Shown in pieces: positions 1 through 8,581 of a stretch of DNA of 64,000 bases; positions within the stretch are counted from its first letter, which is position 1; the number at the start of each line of letters is the position of its first letter. The position numbers and the translations under genes were made by a program. The notes under the pieces are model-generated. The model saw nothing but the letters and a program-made list of their open reading frames with translations. It was not told the origin of the DNA and made no database searches. The DNA comes from Halobacillus halophilus (GTDB taxonomy: Bacteria; Bacillota; Bacilli; Bacillales; Halobacillaceae): assembly GCF_020171985.1 (NCBI RefSeq), contig NZ_JAIVAL010000008.1:124001-188000 (forward strand), written 5' to 3'.

Positions 1-842
1 ATCAGACCGAACTTAATGCTGAATTCGTGGACCAGTATCGCAGTGACGAAGCTTTTGAAGTCGTGAAAAAACCATACTTGTACTTCTTTAAATTTAATCA
101 GGAAAACAATGAGGCCCTGGCAAACGTAGATGCGCGTAAGGCCATTTCATTAGCGATTAACCGGGAAGATCTGGTTAATGAAATTTTAAATGATGGATCC
201 GTTCCTGCAGAAGGATATGTGCCTTCTAATTTCGTATCTATGCCTAACAGCGATACAGGATACCGTGAGGCGCAGGGATCACTTGTAGAAACCAACAAAG
301 AAAAAGCCAAAGAGCACTGGCAGAAAGCCCTTGAAGCTCTAGGTACAGATTCAGTTACCATTGAACTTCTTGGAGACGACACAGGAACCTCTAAGAAAAC
401 ATTGGCTTATTACAAGAACCAATTGGAAACCACGCTTGATGGTCTGACCATTGATATAATGGAAGTACCATTTAAAGAACGTGTACGTCGTGATAGTGCT
501 TCTGAATTTGAAATGGAAGCTGCCACTTGGGCACCTGACTATGTAGATCCGAACACTTACTTGAACATGTATGTTACCGACGGACAAAACAATAATATGA
601 ACTATTCAAGTGAAGAATACGATTCTCTTATTGAAAAAGCTAACGGAGAATATGCACAGCAGCCGGAGAAACGTTTTGAAGCCTTCATGGAAGCTGAGAA
701 ACTTCTTCTAGAAGAAGATCAAGCCGTTGCTCCAATCTATCAGGATGCTAAAGCTCAATTATTCAGACCATCCATTAAAGGGGTATTCACTACCTCTACC
801 GGTCCAGAATTTGAATTCAAGTGGGCTCACGTAGAAAATTAA
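1..842 (+). CDS. Peptide ABC transporter substrate-binding protein (OppA/DppE type), 3' part
   Basis: The reading frame is open to the left edge, so the signal peptide and N-terminal lobe are outside the window; the first in-frame GTG (27) is internal, not a start. About 279 C-terminal residues are visible. They match the C-terminal lobe of family-5 extracellular solute-binding proteins: an ARKAISLAINRE motif near the left, then the APDYVDPNTYL segment and a long helix rich in Glu and Lys before the end. Such lipoproteins capture oligopeptides outside the membrane and pass them to an ABC permease. The permease genes are not visible downstream; a strong terminator follows directly. Assignment to the family is secure, the exact substrate is not. 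Confidence 0.9.
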   Translation, partial: QTELNAEFVDQYRSDEAFEVVKKPYLYFFKFNQENNEALANVDARKAISLAINREDLVNEILNDGSVPAEGYVPSNFVSMPNSDTGYREAQGSLVETNKEKAKEHWQKALEALGTDSVTIELLGDDTGTSKKTLAYYKNQLETTLDGLTIDIMEVPFKERVRRDSASEFEMEAATWAPDYVDPNTYLNMYVTDGQNNNMNYSSEEYDSLIEKANGEYAQQPEKRFEAFMEAEKLLLEEDQAVAPIYQDAKAQLFRPSIKGVFTTSTGPEFEFKWAHVEN

Positions 843-853
843 GCAGAATAGGT

Positions 854-887
854 AAAAGGCCAGGAGGCATGCCTCCTGGCCTTTTTT
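854..887 (+). terminator. Rho-independent terminator after the peptide-binding protein
   Basis: A stem formed by GGCCAGGAGGC and GCCTCCTGGCC with an AT loop is followed by six T. It is flanked by A's, so it would also work in the opposite direction. Confidence 0.9.
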
Positions 888-976
888 ACGTGCAGATTTC
901 TTGTAACATGAGCTTCTGAGCGTTATAGTGACTAGCATCATAACATCAAATCGGATAATAAGAAGGGAGAGGTATT

Positions 977-1603
977 ATGTTACGAATCTGGCAAAGAGGT
1001 TTTTATTATTCTTTAGGAATTGTTCTATTAACATTCGGCATTGCCCTGACCATTGAATCACAGTTGGGCACCTCTCCCTTTGATGCCCTGCTTGTAGGGT
1101 TATACCGGTCTTTTGGTCTAACCATCGGCAGCTGGGAAATCGTGGTCGGTCTCACGATTATACTTTTCAATGCAGCAGCCCAGCGGAAACGTCCTGAACT
1201 GCTGGCGCTTGCGACCTCACTTCTAACCGGTATTGGAATTGATTTATGGCTATGGATCATCCGGTCCAACGAACTGATGTTATCACCAAACCTGCTGGCT
1301 CAAATTCTTTGTTTACTAACCGGTATTTTATTTGCGAGCTTAGGTATTGCGATCAATCTTCAGGCCGATTTCGCCCCAAATCCTTTTGACCGGATGATGC
1401 TGGTAGTCCGTAAGCTGACAGGATGGACCATTACTACTTCCCGCGTACTCATCAGTATCCTTTTGGTCGTAGCGGCAGCTCTTTTTGGCGGTGCCATTGG
1501 AGTGGGAACCATTCTCATCACCCTTCTAAGTGGACCGGCTATCCATGGATTTATGAATCTTGTAAACCGTCTTGACCAGCGACTGGCTCCCGCTGGAAGC
1601 TAA
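977..1603 (+). CDS. yczE: YczE/YitT-type integral membrane protein
   Basis: A 208-residue hydrophobic protein with about five to six predicted membrane segments (for example residues 11-28, 50-66, 75-95, 108-128 and 155-185). The N-terminal half carries a G-T-S-P-F-D-A-L pattern repeated as N-P-F-D-R-M in the second half, typical of YczE/YyaS proteins, which look internally duplicated. A GGGAGAGG ribosome binding site lies 6 bases before the ATG. In Bacillus, YczE has been linked to production of lipopeptide antibiotics, but the molecular role is unknown. It stands alone, convergent with hmp, with only 15 bases between the stop codons. Confidence 0.75.
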   Translation: MLRIWQRGFYYSLGIVLLTFGIALTIESQLGTSPFDALLVGLYRSFGLTIGSWEIVVGLTIILFNAAAQRKRPELLALATSLLTGIGIDLWLWIIRSNELMLSPNLLAQILCLLTGILFASLGIAINLQADFAPNPFDRMMLVVRKLTGWTITTSRVLISILLVVAAALFGGAIGVGTILITLLSGPAIHGFMNLVNRLDQRLAPAGS

Positions 1604-1618
1604 TACCGCCTATAAAAC

Positions 1619-2842
1619 TTACAGAACTCCCTGAGGGCCGAAGAATTCATAGTGAATGCTATCTTCGGATACTCCCCATTCCTTCAGGGCCTCATTAACA
1701 GCCCTCATAAAGCCTTCAGGACCACAGAAATAAAACTCGCTATCCTGAGGGACCGCTTCTTTTAACCATGGAAGATCCACATATCCTTCCTTATCAAATG
1801 ATTGCTGCAAACGGTCATCTTCTGTCGGCCGGGCATAAATAATTTTGGTTACCGTTTTATCCCCCATGGTCTGCATATCTTTCTTAAATGCATGGACCGA
1901 TCCGTTCTGAGCGGCATGAATAAAATACACTTCCCGCTCAGGCTGTAAATCCTGAACCGCTCTGCCCATACTCAAAATCGGTGTGAGCCCCACGCCACCG
2001 CTCAACAGGACAAGCGGCTTGTCGGTATCTGCATCTAAATAAAAGTCCCCGGCTGGTGCACTGACTGGAAGAATTTCGCCTTCGCTAACTTGACTGTGCA
2101 GCCAGTTCGAAACCCTGCCTTCCGGTACCTCCTGGTTTCCTTCTTCCCTTTTGACACTAATACGGTAATAAGGGGCACCTGGAGCCTCTGAAAGACTATA
2201 TTGACGTAAGTGGTCATAATCGTCTCCAGGAATCTCAGCTTTAATCGTTAAGTATTGGCCAGGCTTAAAATCGGCTAGAGGCTGTTCATCGACCGGCTGT
2301 AAATAGAAAGATGTAATCACATCACTTTCTACACGCTTTTGAATGACTTTAAAATCACGGAATCCTGTCCATCCCCCGGTCTGTTGGCGTACATCCTTGT
2401 ACATACGATCTTCTACCTGAATGAATACATCCGCTATAACCCCGTAAGCTTCTCCCCAGGATTGTATAATTTCATCCGTTGCTGCATCTCCAAGTACATC
2501 TTTAATAGCTTTCAGCAAATATTCGCCTACAATTGGATAATGTTCCGGCAGGACGTTCAAACTTCTGTGTTTTTCAGCAATCTGTTTAACTCTCGGCAGA
2601 ATAGCTTCCAGGTGTTCTATGTTCTTAGCTGCAGCATAAACGGTGTTAGCCAGCGCACGGGGCTGGTCTCCTTTTCTCTGATGGGTCTGATTAAAGATAT
2701 TCTTCAATTCGGGATGATTCAAAAATAGCTGCTGATAAAAGTGTGTAGTTATAGCCTCTCCGTGTTCCTCTAACACAGGTACAGTTGATTTGATCACTTT
2801 AATCGTATGGTCACTTAATAATTGATTCGTTTGTGTAGACAT
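1619..2842 (-). CDS. hmp: Flavohemoprotein, nitric oxide dioxygenase
   Basis: A 407-residue protein with the full three-domain layout of Hmp. The globin domain (1-140) has distal Gln56 and the proximal haem ligand His92 in a KHRSL context. The FAD domain has RQYS at 213-216, and the NAD domain has GGVGLTP at 282-288 and CGPEGFM near 375. The enzyme converts NO and O2 to nitrate in the cytoplasm using NAD(P)H. It is divergent from nsrR, and the 174-base spacer carries two palindromes that fit NsrR operators, so it is almost certainly induced by nitrosative stress. The ribosome binding site GGAGGGG lies 8-9 bases before the ATG. Confidence 0.96.
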   Translation of the reverse strand: MSTQTNQLLSDHTIKVIKSTVPVLEEHGEAITTHFYQQLFLNHPELKNIFNQTHQRKGDQPRALANTVYAAAKNIEHLEAILPRVKQIAEKHRSLNVLPEHYPIVGEYLLKAIKDVLGDAATDEIIQSWGEAYGVIADVFIQVEDRMYKDVRQQTGGWTGFRDFKVIQKRVESDVITSFYLQPVDEQPLADFKPGQYLTIKAEIPGDDYDHLRQYSLSEAPGAPYYRISVKREEGNQEVPEGRVSNWLHSQVSEGEILPVSAPAGDFYLDADTDKPLVLLSGGVGLTPILSMGRAVQDLQPEREVYFIHAAQNGSVHAFKKDMQTMGDKTVTKIIYARPTEDDRLQQSFDKEGYVDLPWLKEAVPQDSEFYFCGPEGFMRAVNEALKEWGVSEDSIHYEFFGPQGVL

Positions 2843-2858
2843 ATAAACCCCTCCGTAA

Positions 2859-2881
2859 AAGATGTATTTATAATATATCTT
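2859..2881. promoter_or_regulatory. NsrR operator 1 (hmp-proximal)
   Basis: A near-perfect 23-base palindrome with half-sites AAGATGTATTT and AATATATCTT lies just upstream of the hmp start. It matches the classical NsrR pattern AAGATGYATTT-N-AAATRCATCTT in all but one or two positions. Binding by the adjacent nsrR product is inferred. Confidence 0.75.
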
Positions 2882-2895
2882 TATTATACATAAGA

Positions 2896-2920
2896 AAGGT
2901 GTATTATAAATACATCAATT
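2896..2920. promoter_or_regulatory. NsrR operator 2 (nsrR-proximal)
   Basis: A second palindrome, GGTGTATT-ATA-AATACATC, lies 15 bases from operator 1. One half (AATACATC) matches the consensus exactly; the other has one change. It lies on the nsrR side and could serve autoregulation. Confidence 0.6.
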
Positions 2921-3016
2921 ATGACAATTCCGTTAATGTGCTGAAAAAATCTGAAAATAAGACATTGGAATGATGGCTATGATAAGATTAAATAAAAGAA
3001 GAGTGAGGGTTGACCT

Positions 3017-3454
3017 ATGCGTTTAAAAAAATATACGGATTATGCTCTGCGAGTATTAATTTTCACTGCTGCTAAGAAAGAAGGTCAGCTTGCTAATAAA
3101 AAAGAGATTTCCGAGGTATTTAACATCTCAGAAAATCACTTAGGGAAGATTATTCACGAATTAAATAAATTAGAGCTTATTCATACGGTGCGGGGACGTT
3201 CTGGAGGAATTAAGCTTGCCCATAAGCCTGAAGACATTAACATTGGAAAAGTTGTCCGGTCCATGGAAGACGACTTTTATCTACTGGAGTGCTTTGACTG
3301 CCAGACCAATGAATGTGTCATTACACCTGCCTGTAAGCTTAGACATGTTCTAAGAGATGCGCTGCAGGCTTTCTTTCAAGTGCTGGACGGTTATACTTTA
3401 GAAGATCTTGTCTCGAACAGGGATGAGCTCCGCGCGCTTATGCAGCTTTCCTAA
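3017..3454 (+). CDS. nsrR: NO-sensing Rrf2-family repressor NsrR
   Basis: A 145-residue Rrf2-family protein with a winged helix-turn-helix at residues 10-75. Asp8 and Cys92, Cys100 and Cys106 stand at the positions that ligate the [4Fe-4S] cluster in Bacillus NsrR; Cys95 is an extra cysteine. Cluster nitrosylation releases DNA and derepresses hmp. The partner is divergently transcribed next door and two matching palindromes lie between them. The GTGAGGG ribosome binding site is close to the ATG. The cysteines and Asp8 are seen directly; the cluster type is from the family. Confidence 0.93.
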   Translation: MRLKKYTDYALRVLIFTAAKKEGQLANKKEISEVFNISENHLGKIIHELNKLELIHTVRGRSGGIKLAHKPEDINIGKVVRSMEDDFYLLECFDCQTNECVITPACKLRHVLRDALQAFFQVLDGYTLEDLVSNRDELRALMQLS

Positions 3455-3491
3455 AAAAGAGCTGTTCAGTTTCGATTACTAGCAAAAAAGC

Positions 3492-3521
3492 ACTTCCATT
3501 TTTTATGGAAGTTCTTTTTTT
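3492..3521 (+). terminator. Terminator after nsrR
   Basis: ACTTCCAT and ATGGAAGT form the stem with a T-rich loop, followed by a T-rich run. Confidence 0.85.
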
Positions 3522-3597
3522 ATGTCGAGCTCATTTAACTAATGCTCTTTATATAGGAAGAGTTGAAATCGAGATATGTAGTTTTTAATCTCTCTCA

Positions 3598-4575
3598 CTA
3601 AAAGGATTCTTCATATCCGCTCTCCCTATAGAGCTGTTCAGGCGGCGTTTTCGTCCATTCTTCAATGGATGACTCAGGATGATTTTCAACATATTTTTCT
3701 ACTATATGGTAACCAGCCATATACCCAAAACCGGGCGGATACTCACCCTTCTCACCGTAAAGTACACGATTCACACGACTAGCATCGTTCGAGTCCAGCA
3801 AACTCTTCGCTTGCTTCCACAACGCTTTTTCCTGTTCTTTCCCCATCCTTGATTTAACCTCTGTCGGGGGTGTTCCATATAAGAGGGATCCAAAGTACTC
3901 GGCTTTCCCTTCAAAAACTATGCTGCCAAGTAAGTCCCACTCCTCATCGTTTAGGGAATAGTCTGCTGTCCACGTGCTGTGATGGTACTCATGTGCAACA
4001 ATGTGCTTCAATCGGTCTTTACTAACCGATGCGACATTGAACAATGAAATCTTACCTGCCCCTACAGTCACCCCCGGGAAACTCATTTCTCCTTGTGGAA
4101 GAAGACAAACCGTTGTATCTTCTCCAGGTAATGTATCAGCAGACTTCTCCAAAGCTTGGAGTACTGTTTTTTCAAGTTCTGAAGCCTGCATCATGGTGAT
4201 ATCATCTTTTACTTCCTTCAGTTCTCTCGGAGGAATATTCACATACTCCTTCACAAGGTGAGAGTACTCACCCCTCAAGCATGCGTCTTGTACCCGGTCC
4301 ATCACAATGGTCTTCCAGAGTTTTTGCCGATCACTTTGTTCAACTGTTTCTTCAGCCTTTTTTACATACTCTTCGACATATTCATAGGCAGAAAAAACTC
4401 GCAACGTTTGTCCTTCTTCTATGGTATTTTCAATTATGTATTCATCTTGATTAGACATCTTTTCAGCTTGGGTACTCGCGTCAGTTTTTTGGTTGTTTAG
4501 TTTGTTTGAAGTCTCTTGCTCACATCCTATTGAAATAGCAAGTAAAGCTAAACCAAAAATAATTAAATATCGCAT
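3598..4575 (-). CDS. DUF2268-type (YjaZ-like) putative zinc protease, lipoprotein
   Basis: A 325-residue protein that starts with a lipoprotein signal; the lipobox AISIGC puts the lipidated Cys at residue 18. A Ser/Glu/Asn-rich linker follows, then a DUF2268-like domain with a zinc-protease motif HEYHH in the context IVAHEYHHSTW, and a downstream EGKAEYF Glu that could be the third zinc ligand. It would act on the outer face of the membrane. No substrate is known for the family. It is monocistronic, with nothing convincing in the 320 bases upstream. Confidence 0.75.
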   Translation of the reverse strand: MRYLIIFGLALLAISIGCEQETSNKLNNQKTDASTQAEKMSNQDEYIIENTIEEGQTLRVFSAYEYVEEYVKKAEETVEQSDRQKLWKTIVMDRVQDACLRGEYSHLVKEYVNIPPRELKEVKDDITMMQASELEKTVLQALEKSADTLPGEDTTVCLLPQGEMSFPGVTVGAGKISLFNVASVSKDRLKHIVAHEYHHSTWTADYSLNDEEWDLLGSIVFEGKAEYFGSLLYGTPPTEVKSRMGKEQEKALWKQAKSLLDSNDASRVNRVLYGEKGEYPPGFGYMAGYHIVEKYVENHPESSIEEWTKTPPEQLYRESGYEESF

Positions 4576-4898
4576 AGTTACTCCTTTGGAATTGTTTCTA
4601 ATTCATCGTCATAAATCCCACTTTCATTTATGCAGAATTACGAGATACCTTCCCTTATTGTGAATGTAGATAACCTAAGGGTACCATAGGTTTCGACTTA
4701 TTTGGAAATATATACCTTAATGGTATTCTATTGTCTATTCACCATCACATTACTTAAGATGGTAACTCTTTATCGCTTGAAATGAGGTCAAACAATCACT
4801 GGAGAGCTATCCTATTGAAGAACGTTGGTCCAAAGATGGAAAACACAAAAAAAAGACCGTGAAGTCTAAAATAGACTTCACGGTCTTTATTAACGCTA
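4576..4898. other. Gene-poor spacer
   Basis: No gene is evident apart from the terminator at its right end. A short open stretch around 4780-4860 on the plus strand (reading EVKQSLESYPIEERW) looks protein-like and may be a fragment of a lost gene, but it has no start and cannot be identified. Confidence 0.4.
4847..4888 (-). terminator. Terminator of the rpsF-ssb-rpsR operon
   Basis: A perfect 15-bp stem (AGACCGTGAAGTCTA and its complement) with a short loop, followed on the minus strand by eight T. It lies 10 bases beyond the rpsR stop. Confidence 0.93.
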
Positions 4899-5126
4899 CT
4901 ATTCAGTAGAGTAAGGCAATAGAGCCATAATACGAGCGCGTTTGATTGCTTTCGTCAATTTACGCTGATATTTAGCAGAAGTTCCTGTTACTCGGCGAGG
5001 AAGAATCTTTCCTCGGTCAGAAACGAAACGTCTTAGTAGATCAACATCTTTGAAATCGATGTGTGTAATTCCATTAGCTGTGAAGAAACACACCTTTTTA
5101 CGTTTTCCGCGTCCACGACGTGCCAT
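4899..5126 (-). CDS. rpsR: 30S ribosomal protein S18
   Basis: 75 residues, very basic, with the S18 signature around [23 protein letters not shown]. The N-terminus [15 protein letters not shown] is close to the Bacillus form, including the Cys. S18 pairs with S6 in the platform of the small subunit. It is the last gene of the rpsF-ssb-rpsR operon, 22 bases after ssb, and is followed by a strong terminator. With S6 it should feed back on the leader upstream of rpsF. Confidence 0.98.
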   Translation of the reverse strand: MARRGRGKRKKVCFFTANGITHIDFKDVDLLRRFVSDRGKILPRRVTGTSAKYQRKLTKAIKRARIMALLPYSTE

Positions 5127-5148
5127 GTCGCATTCACCTCTTTCTTAA

Positions 5149-5649
5149 TTAGAATGGCAGATCATCATCTGATATATCGATGGGCTCTCCATTATCTGCG
5201 AATGGATCCTCATCTCGTTGATTGTTGTTATTGTTGTTGTTAGATCCGAAATTATTTCCAGATGGTTGTTGATTCTGATTTGCCTGGTATCCTGAGCCTC
5301 CACGATTACTTCCACCCTGGGAAGAACTTCCTTTGGATTCTAAGAATTGTACGCTATCTGCAACTACTTCTGTTACAAATACACGCTTGCCTTCCTGGTT
5401 ATCAAAGCTTCTGGACTGTAAACGTCCATCTACTCCTACAAGACTGCCTTTATTCATAAAGTTGGCTAGGTTTTCTGCAGCACGTCTCCAGACCACGCAG
5501 TTAAGAAAATCTGCGTCCTGACCACCTTGATTATTAGAAAATGGTCGGTTCACCGCAATGGTGAAGTTGGCGACGGCCACTCCGTTTGGCGTATAGCGTA
5601 AATCAGGATCCTTCGTCAATCTGCCGACTAATACGACACGATTTAACAT
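5149..5649 (-). CDS. ssb: Single-stranded DNA-binding protein SsbA
   Basis: 166 residues from the ATG at 5649. I prefer this start over the GTG three codons upstream because an AAGGAG lies 8 bases before it and the protein then begins [11 protein letters not shown] like SsbA. The OB fold covers residues 1-105. It is followed by a flexible Gly/Gln/Asn-rich linker with a run of five to six Asn, and the acidic tip DISDDDLPF that recruits replication and repair partners. It sits between rpsF and rpsR, only 12 bases after rpsF. Confidence 0.97.
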   Translation of the reverse strand: MLNRVVLVGRLTKDPDLRYTPNGVAVANFTIAVNRPFSNNQGGQDADFLNCVVWRRAAENLANFMNKGSLVGVDGRLQSRSFDNQEGKRVFVTEVVADSVQFLESKGSSSQGGSNRGGSGYQANQNQQPSGNNFGSNNNNNNNQRDEDPFADNGEPIDISDDDLPF

Positions 5650-5661
5650 CAGAACCACTCC

Positions 5662-5955
5662 TTATTTGTCATCTTCGCGTACAGCGATGTGGCGGATAAT
5701 ATCATCCGTGAACTTCGCTTGACGGTCGAATTCATTAATCGCTTCACGTGTACCGTTGAAGTCGACTGTTACATAGATACCATCACGGTAGTCGTTAATT
5801 TCATAAGCAAGACGACGCTTGCCGATTTCTTTAACTTCTTCTACCTCCGCGCCATTATCTTGAAGGATATTGCTGAAACGATCAATGATTCCAGTTTTAG
5901 CTTCCTCCTCGATATCTGGGCGGATGATATACATGATTTCGTATTTTCTACTCAT
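5662..5955 (-). CDS. rpsF: 30S ribosomal protein S6
   Basis: 97 residues beginning [20 protein letters not shown], a clear S6, ending with a conserved [10 protein letters not shown]-type segment. It is first in the operon with ssb and rpsR. An AAGGAGGTG ribosome binding site lies 6-8 bases before the ATG and forms part of a structured leader that should bind the S6:S18 complex. Confidence 0.97.
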   Translation of the reverse strand: MSRKYEIMYIIRPDIEEEAKTGIIDRFSNILQDNGAEVEEVKEIGKRRLAYEINDYRDGIYVTVDFNGTREAINEFDRQAKFTDDIIRHIAVREDDK

Positions 5956-6025
5956 CCGTTTTCACCTCCTTATGGACTTAACGGCTCCTATTCCTGATAG
6001 GAGCAAGGAGTAATCTATTCTTAAT
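5950..6025 (-). promoter_or_regulatory. S6:S18-binding autoregulatory leader of rpsF
   Basis: On the minus strand the leader folds as a hairpin GCTCCTA-TCAGGAA-TAGGAGC followed directly by CGTTAAG, giving the conserved CCG next to the helix. An outer pairing of ACTCCTT with the AAGGAG(G) ribosome binding site closes the element. This is the layout of the known bacterial S6:S18 mRNA motif, in which the bound protein pair hides the ribosome binding site. The fold is deduced by eye. Confidence 0.7.
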
Positions 6026-6040
6026 TACTCACAATGTAGT

Positions 6041-6069
6041 ATTATAACAAAGTTGTCCAAGAAATACAA
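6041..6069 (-). promoter_or_regulatory. Sigma-A promoter of rpsF-ssb-rpsR
   Basis: On the minus strand TTGTAT (6064-6069) and TATAAT (6041-6046) are separated by 17 bases. Confidence 0.75.
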
Positions 6070-6092
6070 TACTAAAACGGAAGGATCCTCGC

Positions 6093-7190
6093 TTATACGT
6101 TAAAACGGAAGTGAATAACGTCGCCATCTCTCACTAAATACTCTTTGCCTTCTAAACGAACACGGCCGCGGTCGCGGGCGACACCCATCGTGCCTGCATC
6201 AACCAGGTCTTCATACGACACCGTCTCTGCACGGATGAAACCACGCTGGAAGTCCGTGTGAATGACTCCGGCAGCCTGTGGAGCCGTCATTCCTTCTTTA
6301 AAGGTCCAGGCTCTTACTTCCTGCTCACCAGCTGTAAAGTAAGTGGCCAGCCCAAGAAGGTTGTAGGTAGCTTTAATTAACTGATCCAGTCCGGATTCTT
6401 CAATACCAAGGTCCTCAAGGAACTCTTCTTTTTCTTCTCCATCAAGCTCAGCAATCTCGGACTCAATTTTGGCACAGACGACAATAACTTCTGCATTCTC
6501 TTTTGCTGCAAATTCACGGATTTGCTTAACCTTTTCATTATCCCCTTCCCCAATTTCATCCTCACTGACATTCGCCACATAGAGGATAGGCTTGGAAGTT
6601 AGTAAATGAAGGCCTTTAACGATTTTTTCCTGATCATCACTGAATTCAACCGCGCGAGCCGGGGTTTCTTCCTCTAATGATTCTTTCAATTTCTCAAGAA
6701 CCGTGTATTCTGCTACAGCATCCTTGTCTTTTTGACGAGCCATTTTAGCTACTCTGTCCATCCGCTTGGAAACTGTTTCGAGGTCGGCAAGAATTAGCTC
6801 CAGGTTGATGGTTTCAATGTCCGTGATGGGATCGACTTCACCTGACACGTGCGTGACGTTCTCATCTTCAAACGCACGGACTACGTGGCAGATTGCGTCG
6901 ACCTGGCGGATGTGGGATAGGAATTGGTTACCAAGTCCTTCACCTTTACTTGCCCCTTTGACAATACCTGCAATATCGGTGAATTCAAATGCGGTAGGTA
7001 CGGTTTTCTTCGGTTTAACAAGCTCGGTCAGCTTCTCCAGCCGACTGTCCGGTACTTCCACGATTCCTACGTTCGGATCTATTGTGGCGAACGGATAGTT
7101 GGCCGACAGAGCTCCTGCTTGTGTAATTGCGTTAAATAGCGTAGATTTCCCTACGTTCGGTAAACCTACGATTCCTGCTGTTAGTGCCAT
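6093..7190 (-). CDS. ychF: Ribosome-binding ATPase YchF/EngD
   Basis: A 365-residue OBG-family P-loop protein. The N-terminus has MALTAGIVGLPNVGKSTLFN (G1), then TDIAGIVKGASKGEGLGNQFL (G3 region). A coiled-coil insert follows around residues 125-200, and a C-terminal TGS-like domain ends HFRFNV. YchF proteins hydrolyse ATP rather than GTP because the G4 motif is altered; here NVSE replaces NKxD. It binds ribosomes and is involved in oxidative-stress responses. It lies upstream of rpsF on the same strand, as yyaF does in Bacillus, but the rpsF promoter in between makes co-transcription optional. Confidence 0.97.
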   Translation of the reverse strand: MALTAGIVGLPNVGKSTLFNAITQAGALSANYPFATIDPNVGIVEVPDSRLEKLTELVKPKKTVPTAFEFTDIAGIVKGASKGEGLGNQFLSHIRQVDAICHVVRAFEDENVTHVSGEVDPITDIETINLELILADLETVSKRMDRVAKMARQKDKDAVAEYTVLEKLKESLEEETPARAVEFSDDQEKIVKGLHLLTSKPILYVANVSEDEIGEGDNEKVKQIREFAAKENAEVIVVCAKIESEIAELDGEEKEEFLEDLGIEESGLDQLIKATYNLLGLATYFTAGEQEVRAWTFKEGMTAPQAAGVIHTDFQRGFIRAETVSYEDLVDAGTMGVARDRGRVRLEGKEYLVRDGDVIHFRFNV

Positions 7191-7366
7191 ATAAGACTTT
7201 CACTCCTTAAGGATTTACATACATGCATGCTAGTCATATCAATTATAGATACTGTGTCTGAAAATAACAACCTGTGGAAAAGCAAAAGCAAAGGCTTACT
7301 CCTTCTTAATTGTTACTTTCATTCTAGCCATTTTCCAGGTTTGGTTAAACTTTTCGGTCCAAAATT

Positions 7367-7403
7367 AAAAAGCCCGCCTATTTCAGGGAGCTTTTCGCGG
7401 CTA
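7367..7403 (-). terminator. Terminator after yyzM
   Basis: On the minus strand an imperfect stem, AGCCGCG... with ...CGGGCT, ends in five T just past the yyzM stop. Confidence 0.6.
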
Positions 7404-7408
7404 AAGAT

Positions 7409-7606
7409 TTATTGTTCGGAAGGTTCCAGCTTTTTCTTCATTTTGGATTCAAACTTTTTGCGCGGGATGAGGACACTGTGGCCGCAGCCTTCACACTTTA
7501 TACGAATGTCTGCTCCCATACGAATGATTTTCCAGCGGTTTTCCCCGCACGGGTGAGGTTTCTTCATTTGAACAACATCATTCAATTCGTAATTTTTGTC
7601 TGCCAT
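7409..7606 (-). CDS. yyzM: DUF951 protein (YyzM-like)
   Basis: A 65-residue protein with the DUF951 pattern: MKKPHPCGENRWKIIRMGADIRIKCEGCGHSVLIPR. Cys20, Cys38 and Cys41 with nearby His residues could bind a zinc ion. The lysine-rich tail ends KLEPSEQ. It lies between the MscS gene and ychF, the same neighbourhood as in Bacillus; the GGAGGG ribosome binding site is well placed. The function is unknown; an RNA-binding role is only a guess from its basic charge and zinc-knuckle look. Confidence 0.85.
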   Translation of the reverse strand: MADKNYELNDVVQMKKPHPCGENRWKIIRMGADIRIKCEGCGHSVLIPRKKFESKMKKKLEPSEQ

Positions 7607-7625
7607 GGAGTTCCCTCCTCATTTT

Positions 7626-8531
7626 TTACTCATTCACTTCCTGTAATGATTTATCATCTTCACGAGAATACATAACCATACGTGGAAATGGAATTTCTAT
7701 TCCTTTTTCGTCCAGACGGGTTTTTACTTCTTTCCGGATGGCTCGAGCTATTATCCAATGTTCCATTGGCTGGGTTTCAGCGATAATCCTCATGACCACA
7801 TCGGAAGCCCCTAATGTCTGTACCCCGAGAAGTTCAGGTACATCGAGCATCGCTTCATAACGAGCGGGAAGCTCTTTCATCAGATCCAGAATTACTTGCT
7901 CGGCCTGGGCAATGTCCTCTTCGTACGCAATACTTACGTCCACCACGGCGATACTGTTATAGATGGAAAAGTTCGTAACCTGCGTGACATTTCCATTAGG
8001 CAGGATATGAACTTCACCTGTCCAGGATTTGACTTTACACGTACGGATGCCTACCTCTTCAACAAAACCTTCAACGCCAGATGTCCGAATGTAATCACCT
8101 ACGGAAAACTGGTCCTCGAAAATGATGAAAAATCCGGAAATGATATCGCGCACCAGGTTCTGGGCTCCAAAACCAATCGCGAGACCGGCAATACCTGCAC
8201 CTGCGAGCAGAGCGCCTACATCTAAAGTAAAAGCTTCCAGTATCATAATAAACGAGACAAAATACACCACATACGTTAAAGCGTTGATCACCAATTTTTT
8301 TAATGTAGCTTCCCGGCGCTGGGTAATTTTAAAAGGTCCCCGCCGCCGATTCTCAAAAAACTGCGAGATCACTCGCCTTCCTATGCGGATCACTAAAAAC
8401 GAGATCACCAGTATAAAGATGATTTTCAGGGCTCCTAGAGCTAGATTAGTCCATAATTCTGGCCCCGTCACATACTTTACTGCTTCTTCCCACCTGGTTA
8501 AAGCTTCCTCAACAGCTTCGTCCGCTTTCAA
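7626..8531 (-). CDS. MscS-family mechanosensitive channel
   Basis: 301 residues. An amphipathic N-terminus is followed by membrane helices near residues 29-48 and 84-102 and the pore helix AGAGIAGLAIGFGAQNLVRDIISGFFIIFEDQF, the MscS hallmark. A beta domain (SWTGEVHILPNGNVTQVTNFS) and a C-terminal alpha/beta cage domain complete it. It opens under membrane tension and releases solutes on hypo-osmotic shock, a useful trait for a salt-adapted cell. The start is a TTG 6-7 bases after a strong AGGAGGGG. The stop lies 19 bases before yyzM, so the two are probably co-transcribed. Confidence 0.93.
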   Translation of the reverse strand: MKADEAVEEALTRWEEAVKYVTGPELWTNLALGALKIIFILVISFLVIRIGRRVISQFFENRRRGPFKITQRREATLKKLVINALTYVVYFVSFIMILEAFTLDVGALLAGAGIAGLAIGFGAQNLVRDIISGFFIIFEDQFSVGDYIRTSGVEGFVEEVGIRTCKVKSWTGEVHILPNGNVTQVTNFSIYNSIAVVDVSIAYEEDIAQAEQVILDLMKELPARYEAMLDVPELLGVQTLGASDVVMRIIAETQPMEHWIIARAIRKEVKTRLDEKGIEIPFPRMVMYSREDDKSLQEVNE

Positions 8532-8581
8532 CGCTTCCCCTCCTGTACGACTATGAATATGAAATTCATTTTAACAGGTTT

